From the NCBI RefSeq assembly GCF_030291075.1, contig NZ_CP127407.1, positions 2,230,001-2,294,000 on the forward strand: DNA of 64,000 nucleotides. Reading direction: 5' to 3'. The stretch's first letter is position 1; each line of letters begins with the position of its first letter. The notes beneath the pieces are model-generated. The model was given only the letters and a program-made list of their open reading frames with translations. It was not told the DNA's origin and did no database searches. Origin of the DNA: Stenotrophomonas sp. 57 (GTDB lineage: Bacteria > Pseudomonadota > Gammaproteobacteria > Xanthomonadales > Xanthomonadaceae). Positions 1-8,519 of this stretch are shown here, one piece after another. Made by a program: the position numbers and the translations under genes.

Positions 1-637
1 TGGCCGCATCCATTGGGTCTATCGAGCAGGCCTTTCCGCCAAGAAAGGCGATGCCTTCGCGGATATCGCCGCACATCACACGCGGTTGCGATTCATAGTA
101 GCGGCCCCAGTCGCCCGCGCTGTCGCCCATGCGCTCGGCACGCGCGGGCACCAGTTCGAGCGGTGCCAGATGCAGACGGACGAACGCGTTGCGCAGCTGT
201 TGCGTCGCCACAAACATCACCCAATCTACATCGGCGGCGCGCAGGATCCAGGCCAGCTGCACGATCAGCTCGCGTGCGATGCCCGCCGTCGACGCGGCAA
301 AGTGGCCCACTTCGGCAATCTGCGCTCGCCGAGGTGCACTGGAAAGGTGCTGCGCCAGCACGGCCTCGACGGGCGCATCCAGATAGTGCTCCACAAACAG
401 CGGGCCACTGTCTGCGTGTCGAAGCCCGACTGCCGCCACTAGTGCCCCCTGCGTATCGCGGTAGGCCAGTAACTGTGGCATGAAGTCACGGACTTCGGCA
501 TCGAAGCGCTGACGATAGGTGTCGGCGATGAAGGACTGCACCTGTCCACGTAGCGGATGATCAGGCCCCACGAGGTTGGCTTCCGCGAATCTGCCCGGAT
601 GCGGGGCCATTGGAATCGGCTGAGGGATCATGTCCAT
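1..637 (-). CDS. Thermostable hemolysin family protein, 3' end off the window
   Basis: About 212 residues are readable with no stop before the left edge, so the C-terminus is missing. The start is the ATG at 637 (MDMIPQP...); a second ATG lies two codons in. The reading contains blocks typical of the thermostable hemolysin (T-hemolysin) family: RRAQIAEVGHFAA, then GIARELI, WVMFVAT-x-LRNAF, a WG-x-YYES segment and MCGDI. The family has a GNAT-like look; a hemolytic function was proposed for Vibrio members, but the biochemical role in other genera is not settled. In related bacteria the gene often precedes an AMP-dependent ligase and a dehydrogenase, which would lie beyond the left edge. Recognition is by motif memory, not by a search. 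Confidence 0.75.
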   Translation of the reverse strand, partial: MDMIPQPIPMAPHPGRFAEANLVGPDHPLRGQVQSFIADTYRQRFDAEVRDFMPQLLAYRDTQGALVAAVGLRHADSGPLFVEHYLDAPVEAVLAQHLSSAPRRAQIAEVGHFAASTAGIARELIVQLAWILRAADVDWVMFVATQQLRNAFVRLHLAPLELVPARAERMGDSAGDWGRYYESQPRVMCGDIREGIAFLGGKACSIDPMDAA

Positions 638-751
638 GGGGCACGATCCTGAAGCGCGCCGATTAAGGCGAAATTAGGCCATTGTTAGCCGATCGTTAGG
701 CATTTGATCGGATTTCGTTCCCAAGCTCGGTTTCAATACAGGTCTCTTGGA

Positions 752-1420
752 CTAGAGAACCAAGGCGAGCGTCAGTGCGACGACCAGTGCCAGCGTCAGC
801 AGAAACGAGCCAAGTACGAAGCCAAATGCTTGGAGTGGCCCGGTGCCGTTCAATGCTACGAAGGTGCGCGTGCGCGCCCACAAATACCATGCAACTGCCA
901 GTGCTCCGATCCCCACACCCCAGCGATGCGCAATCTCTCCACCTGCAGAGCCAGCTGCCTGCGAAACTGCAAGCAGAATCACAAATGGGCACGCAATGAA
1001 CGCCTGTATCGAAAAAGGCTCCCGCAGCGTGTCGCGGTTGATGGGCAGGCGCTGTCGCCACAGCGTGCTTAGCGCCGCCCCCAGGGCGAAGATGCAGAAG
1101 GCAGCCGAACGGGTGAGCAGCAGCCCCTGCTCACTCCCAAACAGCAGCTTGCCTACGGGTCCTGATACCGCGAGGGGGGCGGTGCGCGTAGACATTTCCA
1201 ATGCGTGCGCCAGCACCACTGACAGAATCAACATCAGCACAGGGCTGATGGCATCGGCGAATCGTTGTTCCGGATCTTTGGAGAACTCTCGGCGCGTGTA
1301 GTGCGCTACCTCGCCCGGCTGCACCAGCACCCTCCACAGGGTCCGCGGGTAGAACACCAGCCACCCTACGAGTTCATAGAGGAACTCTTCAAGCGATCGC
1401 AGCAGTCTGATGAGATCCAT
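752..1420 (-). CDS. Hypothetical inner-membrane protein
   Basis: A protein of 222 residues with about five hydrophobic segments: near residues 18-30, 60-75, 100-118, 140-155 and a long C-terminal stretch from 190 to the end. The N-terminal part carries charged motifs (YTRREFSKDPEQRF) between hydrophobic blocks, a layout seen in small permease-like or Yip1-like bacterial membrane proteins. The start is the ATG at 1420, just inside a GC-rich intergenic segment. I do not recognise a specific family and assign no function. It is transcribed in the same direction as the hemolysin-family gene, 114 bases upstream of that gene's start, so co-transcription is possible but not shown. Confidence 0.6.
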   Translation of the reverse strand: MDLIRLLRSLEEFLYELVGWLVFYPRTLWRVLVQPGEVAHYTRREFSKDPEQRFADAISPVLMLILSVVLAHALEMSTRTAPLAVSGPVGKLLFGSEQGLLLTRSAAFCIFALGAALSTLWRQRLPINRDTLREPFSIQAFIACPFVILLAVSQAAGSAGGEIAHRWGVGIGALAVAWYLWARTRTFVALNGTGPLQAFGFVLGSFLLTLALVVALTLALVL

Positions 1421-1673
1421 AAGAGCCCCGGGTCAAATGGTTGAAGGTGAGCTTACTCTCCCTGCCGCCCGGGGACGAATGGAGTTCAGCTGTCGGCCAA
1501 ACCATTGCGTTAAGCCTTGCTGAGTCGAGTCCCCGCCAGGACATTCGCACCGGCACCAACGGGTGAAGTCAATTTGAGGATTCTTAACAATTTATGCTGT
1601 ACGCTGGCCGCACTTGGCTCCTCTTGGGCGCGAATCCTTCGCCTCCGTGTCTAGCCCCTGACCGGCACGACAC

Positions 1674-1973
1674 ATGACCTATCCAGCTGCTTTTCGGATC
1701 CTGAGGATCCGTCCTTTGCTGCGCCTCAACGGAATGATCGAGCGCGTCGAGACGCTTCAGGCCAAGTGCGGCGCATGTGGGGACGAGTCACGCATGTTCC
1801 GGGGATGCGGACTTGTCGATGTAGATGGTGGCGTCGAACTGACTTGCCCAGCCTGCAGGGTGACAGGGTTCTTGTCCACTGACCGGACATGGAGTCTCTG
1901 GGGGGAACAGATGAGGCAAGACAGGGTGCTGGCGCTGGCAGGGCTGACGCCAGACGATCTGGATCTGATTTAG
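1674..1973 (+). CDS. Small Cys4 zinc-ribbon protein (paralogue 1 of 3)
   Basis: A 99-residue protein with two CxxC knuckles, CGAC at about residues 32-35 and CPAC at about 58-61, spaced as in a zinc ribbon. Its layout (short beta-rich N-terminus, CxxC, a G-x-x-x-V-x-G-G turn, a second CxxC, polar tail) matches two other small genes in this window at 55874 and 56209. Family function is unknown; a single zinc site with structural or nucleic-acid-binding role is the usual inference for such proteins. The ATG at 1674 is preferred over the one at 1734 because the N-terminal FRILRI segment aligns with FKITDL of the paralogue at 56209. The gene stands alone between opposing genes. Confidence 0.6.
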   Translation: MTYPAAFRILRIRPLLRLNGMIERVETLQAKCGACGDESRMFRGCGLVDVDGGVELTCPACRVTGFLSTDRTWSLWGEQMRQDRVLALAGLTPDDLDLI

Positions 1974-2442
1974 GTCCGGGTTCACCTCTTGGTACCCGCG
2001 CCGAAGAGCCGCCGGAAGTCGGACGCCGGCAACCGTACGTCCTGCGTGCTTCTCGAGCACAGCCGCTTGAATCTCGCCAGCTGAAGAAGGCGCATACTCC
2101 TGACTGCGCCACAGCCTGGAGGGCCATCACGTGCCCCAGGGTCGCGCAACGGCAGGTGCCTGCCCGTTGCGCGATCATGAAGTTCCGTTGCGCCTTGCTC
2201 AAGCATCAGCCGCAACACTTGGCCCTCGACGTCTGCGAAACACTTGAATGCTCTGGATTCTTGCATTTTGCTCGCTGAAACAGCCATTTCCGGGGCGCAA
2301 CAGTACAAACAAGTACCAAGATTGCGAAATGATGTATCCATCGAATCTGGACCTTTGTTGGTCCCGTGATTGCCGCGGACAAATTGGCCGTGTTTAAGAA
2401 AACCCGCCTCTTCTGTCGCGGAAACTCGCCCATGGAGATTGG
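1974..2442. other. Gap without a confident gene; possible decayed reading frame
   Basis: No intact gene is convincing here. On the minus strand protein-like stretches occur in successive frames: an N-terminal piece beginning near 2287 (MAVSASKMQ, then FADVEGQVLRLML) and a later piece in another frame near 2070-1990 (AAVLEKHAGRTVAG). This could be a frameshifted gene remnant, but the support is weak. From about 2280 onward the base composition falls visibly below that of the rest of the window and stays low through the next two genes. Confidence 0.3.
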
Positions 2443-3051
2443 TCATTTGGAACTAGCGGCGGACGTTGTCGCAGTGGGCATGGTCAGATCGGACACCTTG
2501 AAGCCCCTTTTCTTGATTGAGGACTCTAGTGCTCCGCGGATTTGGCCCTCAAGCTTGGTCAGTCGCGCCTCGCCCCCAGGTGCGTGCTCCACGAATTTCT
2601 TACGTGTCTCATGTTTCACAAGCATGCTAGCAATTACTGACGCAAACATCGGTTTACGTGCCAGGTGCAGCTCTTCTGCGTCTTCGATAAATCCGGCCTG
2701 CCACAGCCGATAGACCTGTTCGCTCGAAATACCTTGGGGCGGGCTCTGCACTGCAGCTTGCAGAATCTGATTGTAGAGGTTCGCCAAATAGCTCCATTGC
2801 GAGGCAAATCGTGAATAGAGCGCAACGTATACACCAGCGAAGATCGCGCCGATCCACGGGATGGTGTCTGAGACAAGTGCGCGAAGTGTGTTGAGATCAA
2901 ATTGCCAAGTCGCACCCGGTTCAACTCTCGATTTCAATGATATCGCCAGAACGTAGAGCCACAAGGTGATGAGCCAGCTGCGAATTAGGACTGCCGTCCC
3001 GCCATTGGGCATCCATTTCAGAACAAATTCAAATGATATGAATCGAATCAT
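2443..3051 (-). CDS. Hypothetical protein with two N-terminal membrane segments
   Basis: A 202-residue protein. The ATG at 3051 is chosen over an upstream in-frame start at 3093 because AAGGAG lies 7 bases before it. Two hydrophobic stretches occupy roughly residues 20-40 (SWLITLWLYVLAISL) and 65-85 (IPWIGAIFAGVYVALY). They are followed by a soluble, probably helical tail with a KxxxKFVEH segment and a Ser/Thr/Ala-rich end. I recognise no family. Codon use and GC are unlike the housekeeping genes further right, suggesting horizontal acquisition. It lies downstream of, and in the same direction as, the coiled-coil membrane gene at 3212 and the ATPase/protease pair. Confidence 0.6.
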   Translation of the reverse strand: MIRFISFEFVLKWMPNGGTAVLIRSWLITLWLYVLAISLKSRVEPGATWQFDLNTLRALVSDTIPWIGAIFAGVYVALYSRFASQWSYLANLYNQILQAAVQSPPQGISSEQVYRLWQAGFIEDAEELHLARKPMFASVIASMLVKHETRKKFVEHAPGGEARLTKLEGQIRGALESSIKKRGFKVSDLTMPTATTSAASSK

Positions 3052-3211
3052 TGGTTGCTCCTTGATGTGGCGTTCGAAGATACTAAAATTCAAAAATCGT
3101 CAATATCGCCGCAGTACTCAGTCCAACTGCTATGCTGCTGCCCCGCCTCTCCAAGGTAACCACCAAATGAGCACGCGAGGAATCTTGAAGGGTCCGTTAC
3201 AATAAGTGTGA

Positions 3212-3946
3212 TTAATCAATCGCCTCGATGCCAGTACTCCAGAGTCGACCTCGAATTCTTGCCTCAACGCTGTCCATGTCAGCCCGCCCTTCCCCGCGCA
3301 CCCACGATATGTCTTTATCCAGTCGCTCAGAGCGGCGAAGCATCGGGGCTTCCTGATTGGCCTCGTGCTCTATCAGCGCGCCGTTCAGTCGAGCGAGTAT
3401 GTTAAAGAGATCGTCCCTCATAGCCTCATCAAGGAAAATGGCGTGTCGGCTGATCTTGTTCAATGCTGATTGGCGGGCGCGCTGAGCATGACTCAACTGG
3501 CTCCAGAACGCGTAGTTTCGGAACTGCGTGGTTTTGTCAGTCGTTTTGCGAATGTTGTTCTTCTGCCACTCGTCTAGATCACACTTGTCCAGAAACGCGT
3601 GTAGTTGCGATTCCTCCATTCGGTTCAAATCGGGATGGAGCTGTAGCGGCGAGACGAGCGAGGCGGTCGTCCAGAACGCCTCATGAACCTCATCCCAGAC
3701 CATCGGGAGGACTTCGAACTCACGTTGGTGCAACTTGCTGGCACGATCAAACGACTTGGTCAACTCGTTGCGCAAGCGTTCTATTTCTTTGTTCTGTATG
3801 TGGGCCAGATCCTGAAGTCGGCTCTTGAACCTGTCATCCAGCCAACTCTCGCCCAACTTTTTGAACAGCTGAAAAGCTATGAAGCCAGCGCCGCCGCCTG
3901 CAGCCGCCACGCTTACTATCCATTCGATGATAGTGGCAGGCATCAT
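3212..3946 (-). CDS. Hypothetical membrane-anchored coiled-coil protein
   Basis: A 244-residue protein starting with one hydrophobic helix (IIEWIVSVAAAGGGAGFIAF, about residues 6-25). This is followed by a long charged helical region rich in Lys, Arg, Glu and Gln that is likely coiled coil (about 35-75), then a helical domain with several Trp and Phe. The start is the ATG at 3946, which shares one base with the TGA stop of the upstream gene (TGATG), so translation is probably coupled; no separate ribosome site is seen. Proteins of this plan (one transmembrane helix plus a helical cytosolic body) are common in accessory and defence regions, but I cannot name a family. Confidence 0.6.
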   Translation of the reverse strand: MMPATIIEWIVSVAAAGGGAGFIAFQLFKKLGESWLDDRFKSRLQDLAHIQNKEIERLRNELTKSFDRASKLHQREFEVLPMVWDEVHEAFWTTASLVSPLQLHPDLNRMEESQLHAFLDKCDLDEWQKNNIRKTTDKTTQFRNYAFWSQLSHAQRARQSALNKISRHAIFLDEAMRDDLFNILARLNGALIEHEANQEAPMLRRSERLDKDISWVRGEGRADMDSVEARIRGRLWSTGIEAID

Positions 3947-4365
3947 CAATGATCCAGTTGACGCTTTCGGGTGAGTATTGCCATCGCGCGCCAGCCCATC
4001 ACGCTGCTGCCGATCAATGCGCCGAGGCCGTAGGCCGCGCCAAAGTTGGGTTCGGTGTTGCCGACGAGCCAGATCACGATGGTCAGCCCGCCCAGGGCCG
4101 GATAGACCAAGGTCGTCACTAGTACCCGCAGGGACCTGGTCCGTTCGAGCTGAGCGAACCCATGCGTGCGCCAGCGTCGGTACCCGTCGTAGAGCAAGGC
4201 CTTGCTGAGGGCAGCAAGGCCGCCAAGCAGCACACCAGCCAGCAATTGATGGTTCGTGCTGGGCGGGTGCGCGTGCAGGTTAGCCGTCAGTGGAAATAGC
4301 ATGGTGAACATGATCAGCATGATCATGTCCCCAGCGCGTCCTGCGCTGGGATGGGCAGGCTTCAT
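3946..4365 (-). CDS. Small multi-pass membrane protein
   Basis: A 139-residue protein with four likely membrane segments: MIMLIMFTMLFPLTA, LLAGVLLGGLAALSKALL, VLVTTLVYPALGGLTIVIWLV and GLGALIGSSVMGWRAM. The ATG at 4365 is preferred because GGAGG stands 10 bases upstream; longer in-frame versions reach 4482 but add only low-complexity basic sequence that overlaps the protease gene. The stop overlaps the next start (TGATG). It lies 109 bases downstream of the subtilisin-like protease gene on the same strand, so it may belong to the same transcript. No family recognised. Confidence 0.55.
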   Translation of the reverse strand: MKPAHPSAGRAGDMIMLIMFTMLFPLTANLHAHPPSTNHQLLAGVLLGGLAALSKALLYDGYRRWRTHGFAQLERTRSLRVLVTTLVYPALGGLTIVIWLVGNTEPNFGAAYGLGALIGSSVMGWRAMAILTRKRQLDH

Positions 4366-4474
4366 ATTTTTCAGTCCTCCATGTTCGCGATGTCGGTGGG
4401 GCACGCCGTGGCGATGTGGTTGCACCGGGAAACTTGATCGCCCGGCCCCAGGGTCGGCATGCCTTTTGCGCAGT

Positions 4475-6697
4475 TCAGACACGGACTGGCAGCGTTACCT
4501 TTGGCTGCAGTGGGACCAGCATTTTTGCGTACGCACGAAGAACATCGTTGTACAGATCGGCGTGCTTAGGGGCTTCGACGGTAATGATCAGGGCGTAACG
4601 AATCTTCTTGGCGCTCGTAGTCGGCGCGCCGGCTTCCCGCGCGTTGTAGTGAATGTCGAAGACCGGGTTTTCAAGGCTGCTGCCACGCATTTTCTTGGTG
4701 CCGTGCAGTACGGTCTCCCATTTTCCTTGATCTGAGCGGCGCTCTTCTTCCGTGGCGTACTTCTTCATGTCGAAGAAGCCCTTGGTGTCCGCGTTGGCTT
4801 TTCCGTCCTTGATCTTCTTGTCGCTGGGGCGGAACACCACTTCCAGGCCTGCGCGCGTGTAGGCGACGGCGTCCTGCGGATCGGTGGGTGAGGCGTAGCA
4901 GAATGTCGCCTTCAGGCGAATGTTCCCGGTAATTCCGCCAGCGGGAAGAGGCAGCGATGCACGCAGGTACTTGCCGGGTTTCAGCTCCCCTTGATATACC
5001 ACGCGTGCAACGCCGGAGGGACAGGTAATGACCTCCATCAGGTCTTCAGGCATTTTACCCCAACCTACTTCCGCCTTGTCGTGCGTGGACTCACGTGCGG
5101 CGTGCACAAGCAGCGCCTTGATCGCCAAAGGTGAGAGTTCCGCGCCGAGAATGGATCGCACCCCCACGGCATTGCGCAACAGAAATGGCGACGCAAAGCT
5201 GGTGCCCAGCTGCGGAGCAAGCGTCGGTTTTGCCCCCTGTGCCAGCACGTGGAAGTACTTCGAGTTGCCGGCATCGCCGCCGAACGCCAGCAGATCTGGC
5301 TTGACGACGCCCGGGCTACGGCCAGGTCCGATGGCACTGTAGGCCGCCCTCCCCCACGTATCGTCTGTGTTGTTGGCGGCTCCCACCGCCAGCGCATTGA
5401 CCGCGTCGGCGGGCACCTGGACGCGCGCATTTCCCACCGCACGATCCATCTCGCCGTTGTTCCCCGCGGCGACCGTCATCAGGGTGTCGCCATCACTGAG
5501 CAGGTCATCGATCACCGAAGTCCAGGCGTGCACGTCCGTGTCGTCGATCGGGAGGTCCGGGCCGAGGCTCAGATTGATGAATTGATACTGCCGTGACAGA
5601 AGTACTTCTTCGACAAATCCCAAGGTGCGATAGAGCTCGAGAGGATCTTCCCGCTCCGTCTCACGGTCGAGGACGCGCAGGTGGTCGACGTATGAGTACG
5701 GGCGAGCTGCCGCTTCATTGGGCGCGATCGGGCCGAACAGAAAGGCAGAGGTGACGCCAAGGCCGTGCTCCACCCCTTCCGCGTCGTCCTCGGCGTGTTC
5801 ATCCAGGACGCGATAGCTCCCCAGCCAGGGCGCGATGCAGTGCGGGTCAGGCAAGCCGCCATCGAGAATGGCGACTTTGGGCTCCGCTGACAGCGGGGGC
5901 TCGGTCGGCAAGCTGCATGGAATGGTCACTCCGGCCGAGCGCTGCATCGGGCGTACACCCCGTAGCTTTGGCATGGGGCGCACGATGCGAACAAAGACAA
6001 ACTCGGCCAGTCGCTGGATGCTATCAGGCGCGCCCTCCACCGGGAGGAACCACAGGTTTCCGGCTCGAAAGGCGAGCTCGGTATATGCCTTGACGTCGAT
6101 CTCGGCCGCGTACGCGGCAAAAGCCCGTTGTACGAAGTGGTCATTGTCGTCGGGGAGCAGATGGACACCGACCTCAAAGACGCGCTGCGTACCGGTCCCG
6201 ATAGCGACAATGCGATCGCGGGCATCAAATGAGGCGATCTGCTCTATGTGCGAGAGGTCCTTCGCTTCACCGGACCCCTCCTCCACGTGCATAGCCAGTT
6301 CGTTGAACTGACGAAATGCCTGGCGTCGACCGACAACAAACAATTCGGTCGTGGTCGATTCTCGCGGCTGGCCCTTTTTCGACCAGGCTTGTGGCGTGAG
6401 CTTCACCGCTCGGCTACCCACCGACTCAAGGCCTGCCGCGCGCAACAGCGCTGCAGGATAGAAAGAGCGGGCAATGTAACTGGGATTGAGGGCCAAACGG
6501 GCCACGCCCAGATCGCCTGGGCACGCCGCGCTGGGCAGATCATCCAGGGCGCGTGCCACCGATGACATCTGCGGCAGCAGCCTCTGCCGGGCCTGCTGCA
6601 AGGTGTACACCTCGGCCTTATCCATGCCGCGCTTGGGGCCCTTGATCTCGTGGGTCAGCAACTCACCACGCCCTATCAGGAAATTGGTCTGGCTCAT
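4475..6697 (-). CDS. ietS: Subtilisin-like (S8) serine protease, IetS-like
   Basis: A 740-residue protein with an S8 peptidase domain in its middle. The catalytic residues are visible: Asp279 in VAILDGG, His311 in EHGLGVTS, the oxyanion Asn413 in VAAGNNG and Ser500 in GTSFASP. About 270 residues precede the catalytic domain and about 240 follow it; there is no signal peptide, so it should act in the cytoplasm. The ATG overlaps the stop of the AAA+ ATPase gene (ATGA). This ATPase-plus-subtilase pairing is that of IetA/IetS, reported as a plasmid-stabilising toxin-antitoxin pair on an Agrobacterium Ti plasmid and later among antiphage systems. Assignment rests on architecture and gene pairing, not on a search. 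Confidence 0.8.
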   Translation of the reverse strand: MSQTNFLIGRGELLTHEIKGPKRGMDKAEVYTLQQARQRLLPQMSSVARALDDLPSAACPGDLGVARLALNPSYIARSFYPAALLRAAGLESVGSRAVKLTPQAWSKKGQPRESTTTELFVVGRRQAFRQFNELAMHVEEGSGEAKDLSHIEQIASFDARDRIVAIGTGTQRVFEVGVHLLPDDNDHFVQRAFAAYAAEIDVKAYTELAFRAGNLWFLPVEGAPDSIQRLAEFVFVRIVRPMPKLRGVRPMQRSAGVTIPCSLPTEPPLSAEPKVAILDGGLPDPHCIAPWLGSYRVLDEHAEDDAEGVEHGLGVTSAFLFGPIAPNEAAARPYSYVDHLRVLDRETEREDPLELYRTLGFVEEVLLSRQYQFINLSLGPDLPIDDTDVHAWTSVIDDLLSDGDTLMTVAAGNNGEMDRAVGNARVQVPADAVNALAVGAANNTDDTWGRAAYSAIGPGRSPGVVKPDLLAFGGDAGNSKYFHVLAQGAKPTLAPQLGTSFASPFLLRNAVGVRSILGAELSPLAIKALLVHAARESTHDKAEVGWGKMPEDLMEVITCPSGVARVVYQGELKPGKYLRASLPLPAGGITGNIRLKATFCYASPTDPQDAVAYTRAGLEVVFRPSDKKIKDGKANADTKGFFDMKKYATEEERRSDQGKWETVLHGTKKMRGSSLENPVFDIHYNAREAGAPTTSAKKIRYALIITVEAPKHADLYNDVLRAYAKMLVPLQPKVTLPVRV

Positions 6698-7854
6698 GCC
6701 TCACGCTTCCTCTTGATTCTTGGAGTGACGATCCGGTTGTCTGCGGTGTACTTGCGGATGGTGTCCCGGCTCACGCCGGTGATATCGGAAATGCTGTGCT
6801 GGGACAGGCGGGTCTGTTGGGCCAACAACACGGCCACGTCAATCCGTCCTTGGCGATCCAGTGACAGAATGCGTGTCCGGATGAAGTCTTCGATGAGATC
6901 GGCATCGGATGCGGTTCCCAAGGCCACGGCCCTTCTGAGTCGATGGATCTCGCGCTCGATATCGCTGAACGACTGGCCGTGGAATAGGAAGGACAGGACA
7001 TCGATCCAGCGGCCAAACAGCGCGTAGTCCGGGCCAAGAAATCGCGAGGTCGCGTCCTTGACGGCAGAGATATCGGGCATCTTGAACTCAACCACCAGGT
7101 CAAAGCGTCTCCACAGAGCCGGATCAATCAGCTCGGGATGATTGGTGGCGGCCACCAGTACGCCGGTGGCAGGCCATTCGTCGACTTCCTGCAAGATCAC
7201 GGTCACCAGGCGCTTGAGTTCGCCCACATCGGCGTCGTCGCTGCGTCGCTTGGCAATCGCATCAATTTCATCGAGCAGCAGCACACAGGGGCTTCGCTTG
7301 GCAAAGTCCAATGCGGCGCGAAGATTGCTGCCGCTCTTTCCCAGCAGGCTGCTCATGACGGCGGTCAAGTCGAGTACATAGAGCGGCACTTCCAGCTGAG
7401 ACGCCAGCCATCGCGCAGTCAGGGTCTTTCCCACGCCGGGTGGGCCAACAAAAATGGCGGAGCGCGTTGGCGTCAGCCCCTGGGCAGCCAGGCGGGCAGA
7501 CTGCTTGCGTTCCTGGATCAGCTGTCCCAGCGATTCATCCAGCGCGGCTGACAGCAGAGGGGCTTCCCGATGGGGGGGGTCTTTGAATACCTTCAGCAGC
7601 GACAGGCGTGACTCATCGTCCACCGGTAGTGGCTGTTGCGGCAGGGCTGGCGCGGCCGCCTTGCGCAGCGGTGCGCCCGCGCTCCTGGGTTTGGTGCGGA
7701 GGAACAGATCCACCTGCTCTGCCAGATCAGGTTCGCTGCCGCGATACTTGCGCACGAGCCGCGCGGCAAACATGCGGACATCCTCCGTTTGCTCGGCCAA
7801 GGCGAGCCTCACCACCTGGGCTAGATCAGCCTTAATTCCGCTCAATTCGCCCAT
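6694..7854 (-). CDS. ietA: AAA+ ATPase, IetA-like partner of the protease
   Basis: A 386-residue AAA+ protein. Walker A is GPPGVGKT at residues 137-144, Walker B is VLLLDE at 191-196, sensor 1 is around Asn238 (VAATNHPE), and arginine-finger candidates are Arg249/Arg250. The roughly 100 residues before the ATPase core are helical. The last 35 residues resemble a helix-turn-helix (SISDITGVSRDTIRKY), hinting at DNA binding. Its stop overlaps the start of the downstream protease gene by 4 bases, so the two are translationally coupled. In known ietAS pairs the ATPase restrains or activates the protease. The start is the ATG at 7854; the ribosome site is weak. A near-symmetrical AT-rich palindrome lies 10 bases upstream. 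Confidence 0.8.
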   Translation of the reverse strand: MGELSGIKADLAQVVRLALAEQTEDVRMFAARLVRKYRGSEPDLAEQVDLFLRTKPRSAGAPLRKAAAPALPQQPLPVDDESRLSLLKVFKDPPHREAPLLSAALDESLGQLIQERKQSARLAAQGLTPTRSAIFVGPPGVGKTLTARWLASQLEVPLYVLDLTAVMSSLLGKSGSNLRAALDFAKRSPCVLLLDEIDAIAKRRSDDADVGELKRLVTVILQEVDEWPATGVLVAATNHPELIDPALWRRFDLVVEFKMPDISAVKDATSRFLGPDYALFGRWIDVLSFLFHGQSFSDIEREIHRLRRAVALGTASDADLIEDFIRTRILSLDRQGRIDVAVLLAQQTRLSQHSISDITGVSRDTIRKYTADNRIVTPRIKRKREA

Positions 7855-8519
7855 TAGAACACCAAATCATTGATTTATAACGTTAGGAAATCGCCGTTAG
7901 GCGGACTAGATGCATTGTCGCATAGATTTGTTCGCCTGTGACGGGCAGCGACTGACCTGTCCTTGCGCGCCCAGGTGGTGGTCGGCAGGGGCGGCTGGGC
8001 GCGGGTATTGGAGCGTCAACTACGCCGCAGTGGATAGCCCTGCTGATGCGTCCATGAGGTACCAAGGGGCATTGTGCTAATGATCCGCCCCGCCGCTTGG
8101 TGACATGCAGCGCTTTGCTTCGCAGACCCCGCCGATTAACGTGACGCGTCACGTGCAATCGGCAGCGCATTGCTGGCGGCCCACCTCTCGACCCTGAAAT
8201 GCCTGGACTCGCAGGGACGGGCGCGCGCGCGTGGTTGGAGCGGGCCAAGGTTGCGTTGAAGGGTTACTGACGCCTGGCGGCCCTTGGCAATCCTGTCGCA
8301 TTCGCCTCGCTCGCGGCCTCGCCGGGCGGATGCCGACACTCGCTAGGCTTGCACCACCGACATCGCCGATAGCCTTGCAGTGCAAGGCTCCGGCCCCATT
8401 GAGTCGTATACAACGATTCTGAAAATGTTGAATGTGGTGACGGCATCAGCCTTACTGCATTGGCATCGCGCACAGCCGGGCGTATTCCTTTGCGTGCCAC
8501 CGAAAACAGGTGGCCGGGA
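7855..8519. other. Long intergenic region without a recognised gene
   Basis: No convincing coding sequence is seen; open frames here are short and mutually overlapping. It holds the palindrome at 7864-7876 and a second perfect 16-base palindrome at 8139-8154 (ACGTGACGCGTCACGT). Around 8395-8440 there is a locally AT-richer stretch that may hold the promoter of the small genes at 8726. Confidence 0.4.
7864..7876. promoter_or_regulatory. AT-rich palindrome before the ATPase gene
   Basis: The 13 bases read AAATCA-T-TGATTT, a perfect inverted repeat centred 16 bases before the ATPase start codon. It would cover the core promoter or ribosome-loading region. It could be an operator for the ATPase's own C-terminal helix-turn-helix; this is inference only. 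Confidence 0.4.

Noticed and set aside
8139..8154. Palindrome ACGTGACGCGTCACGT as a regulatory site
   Set aside because: Far (about 285 bases) from the nearest start on one side and 572 on the other; no second copy seen, so noted only in the gap entry.
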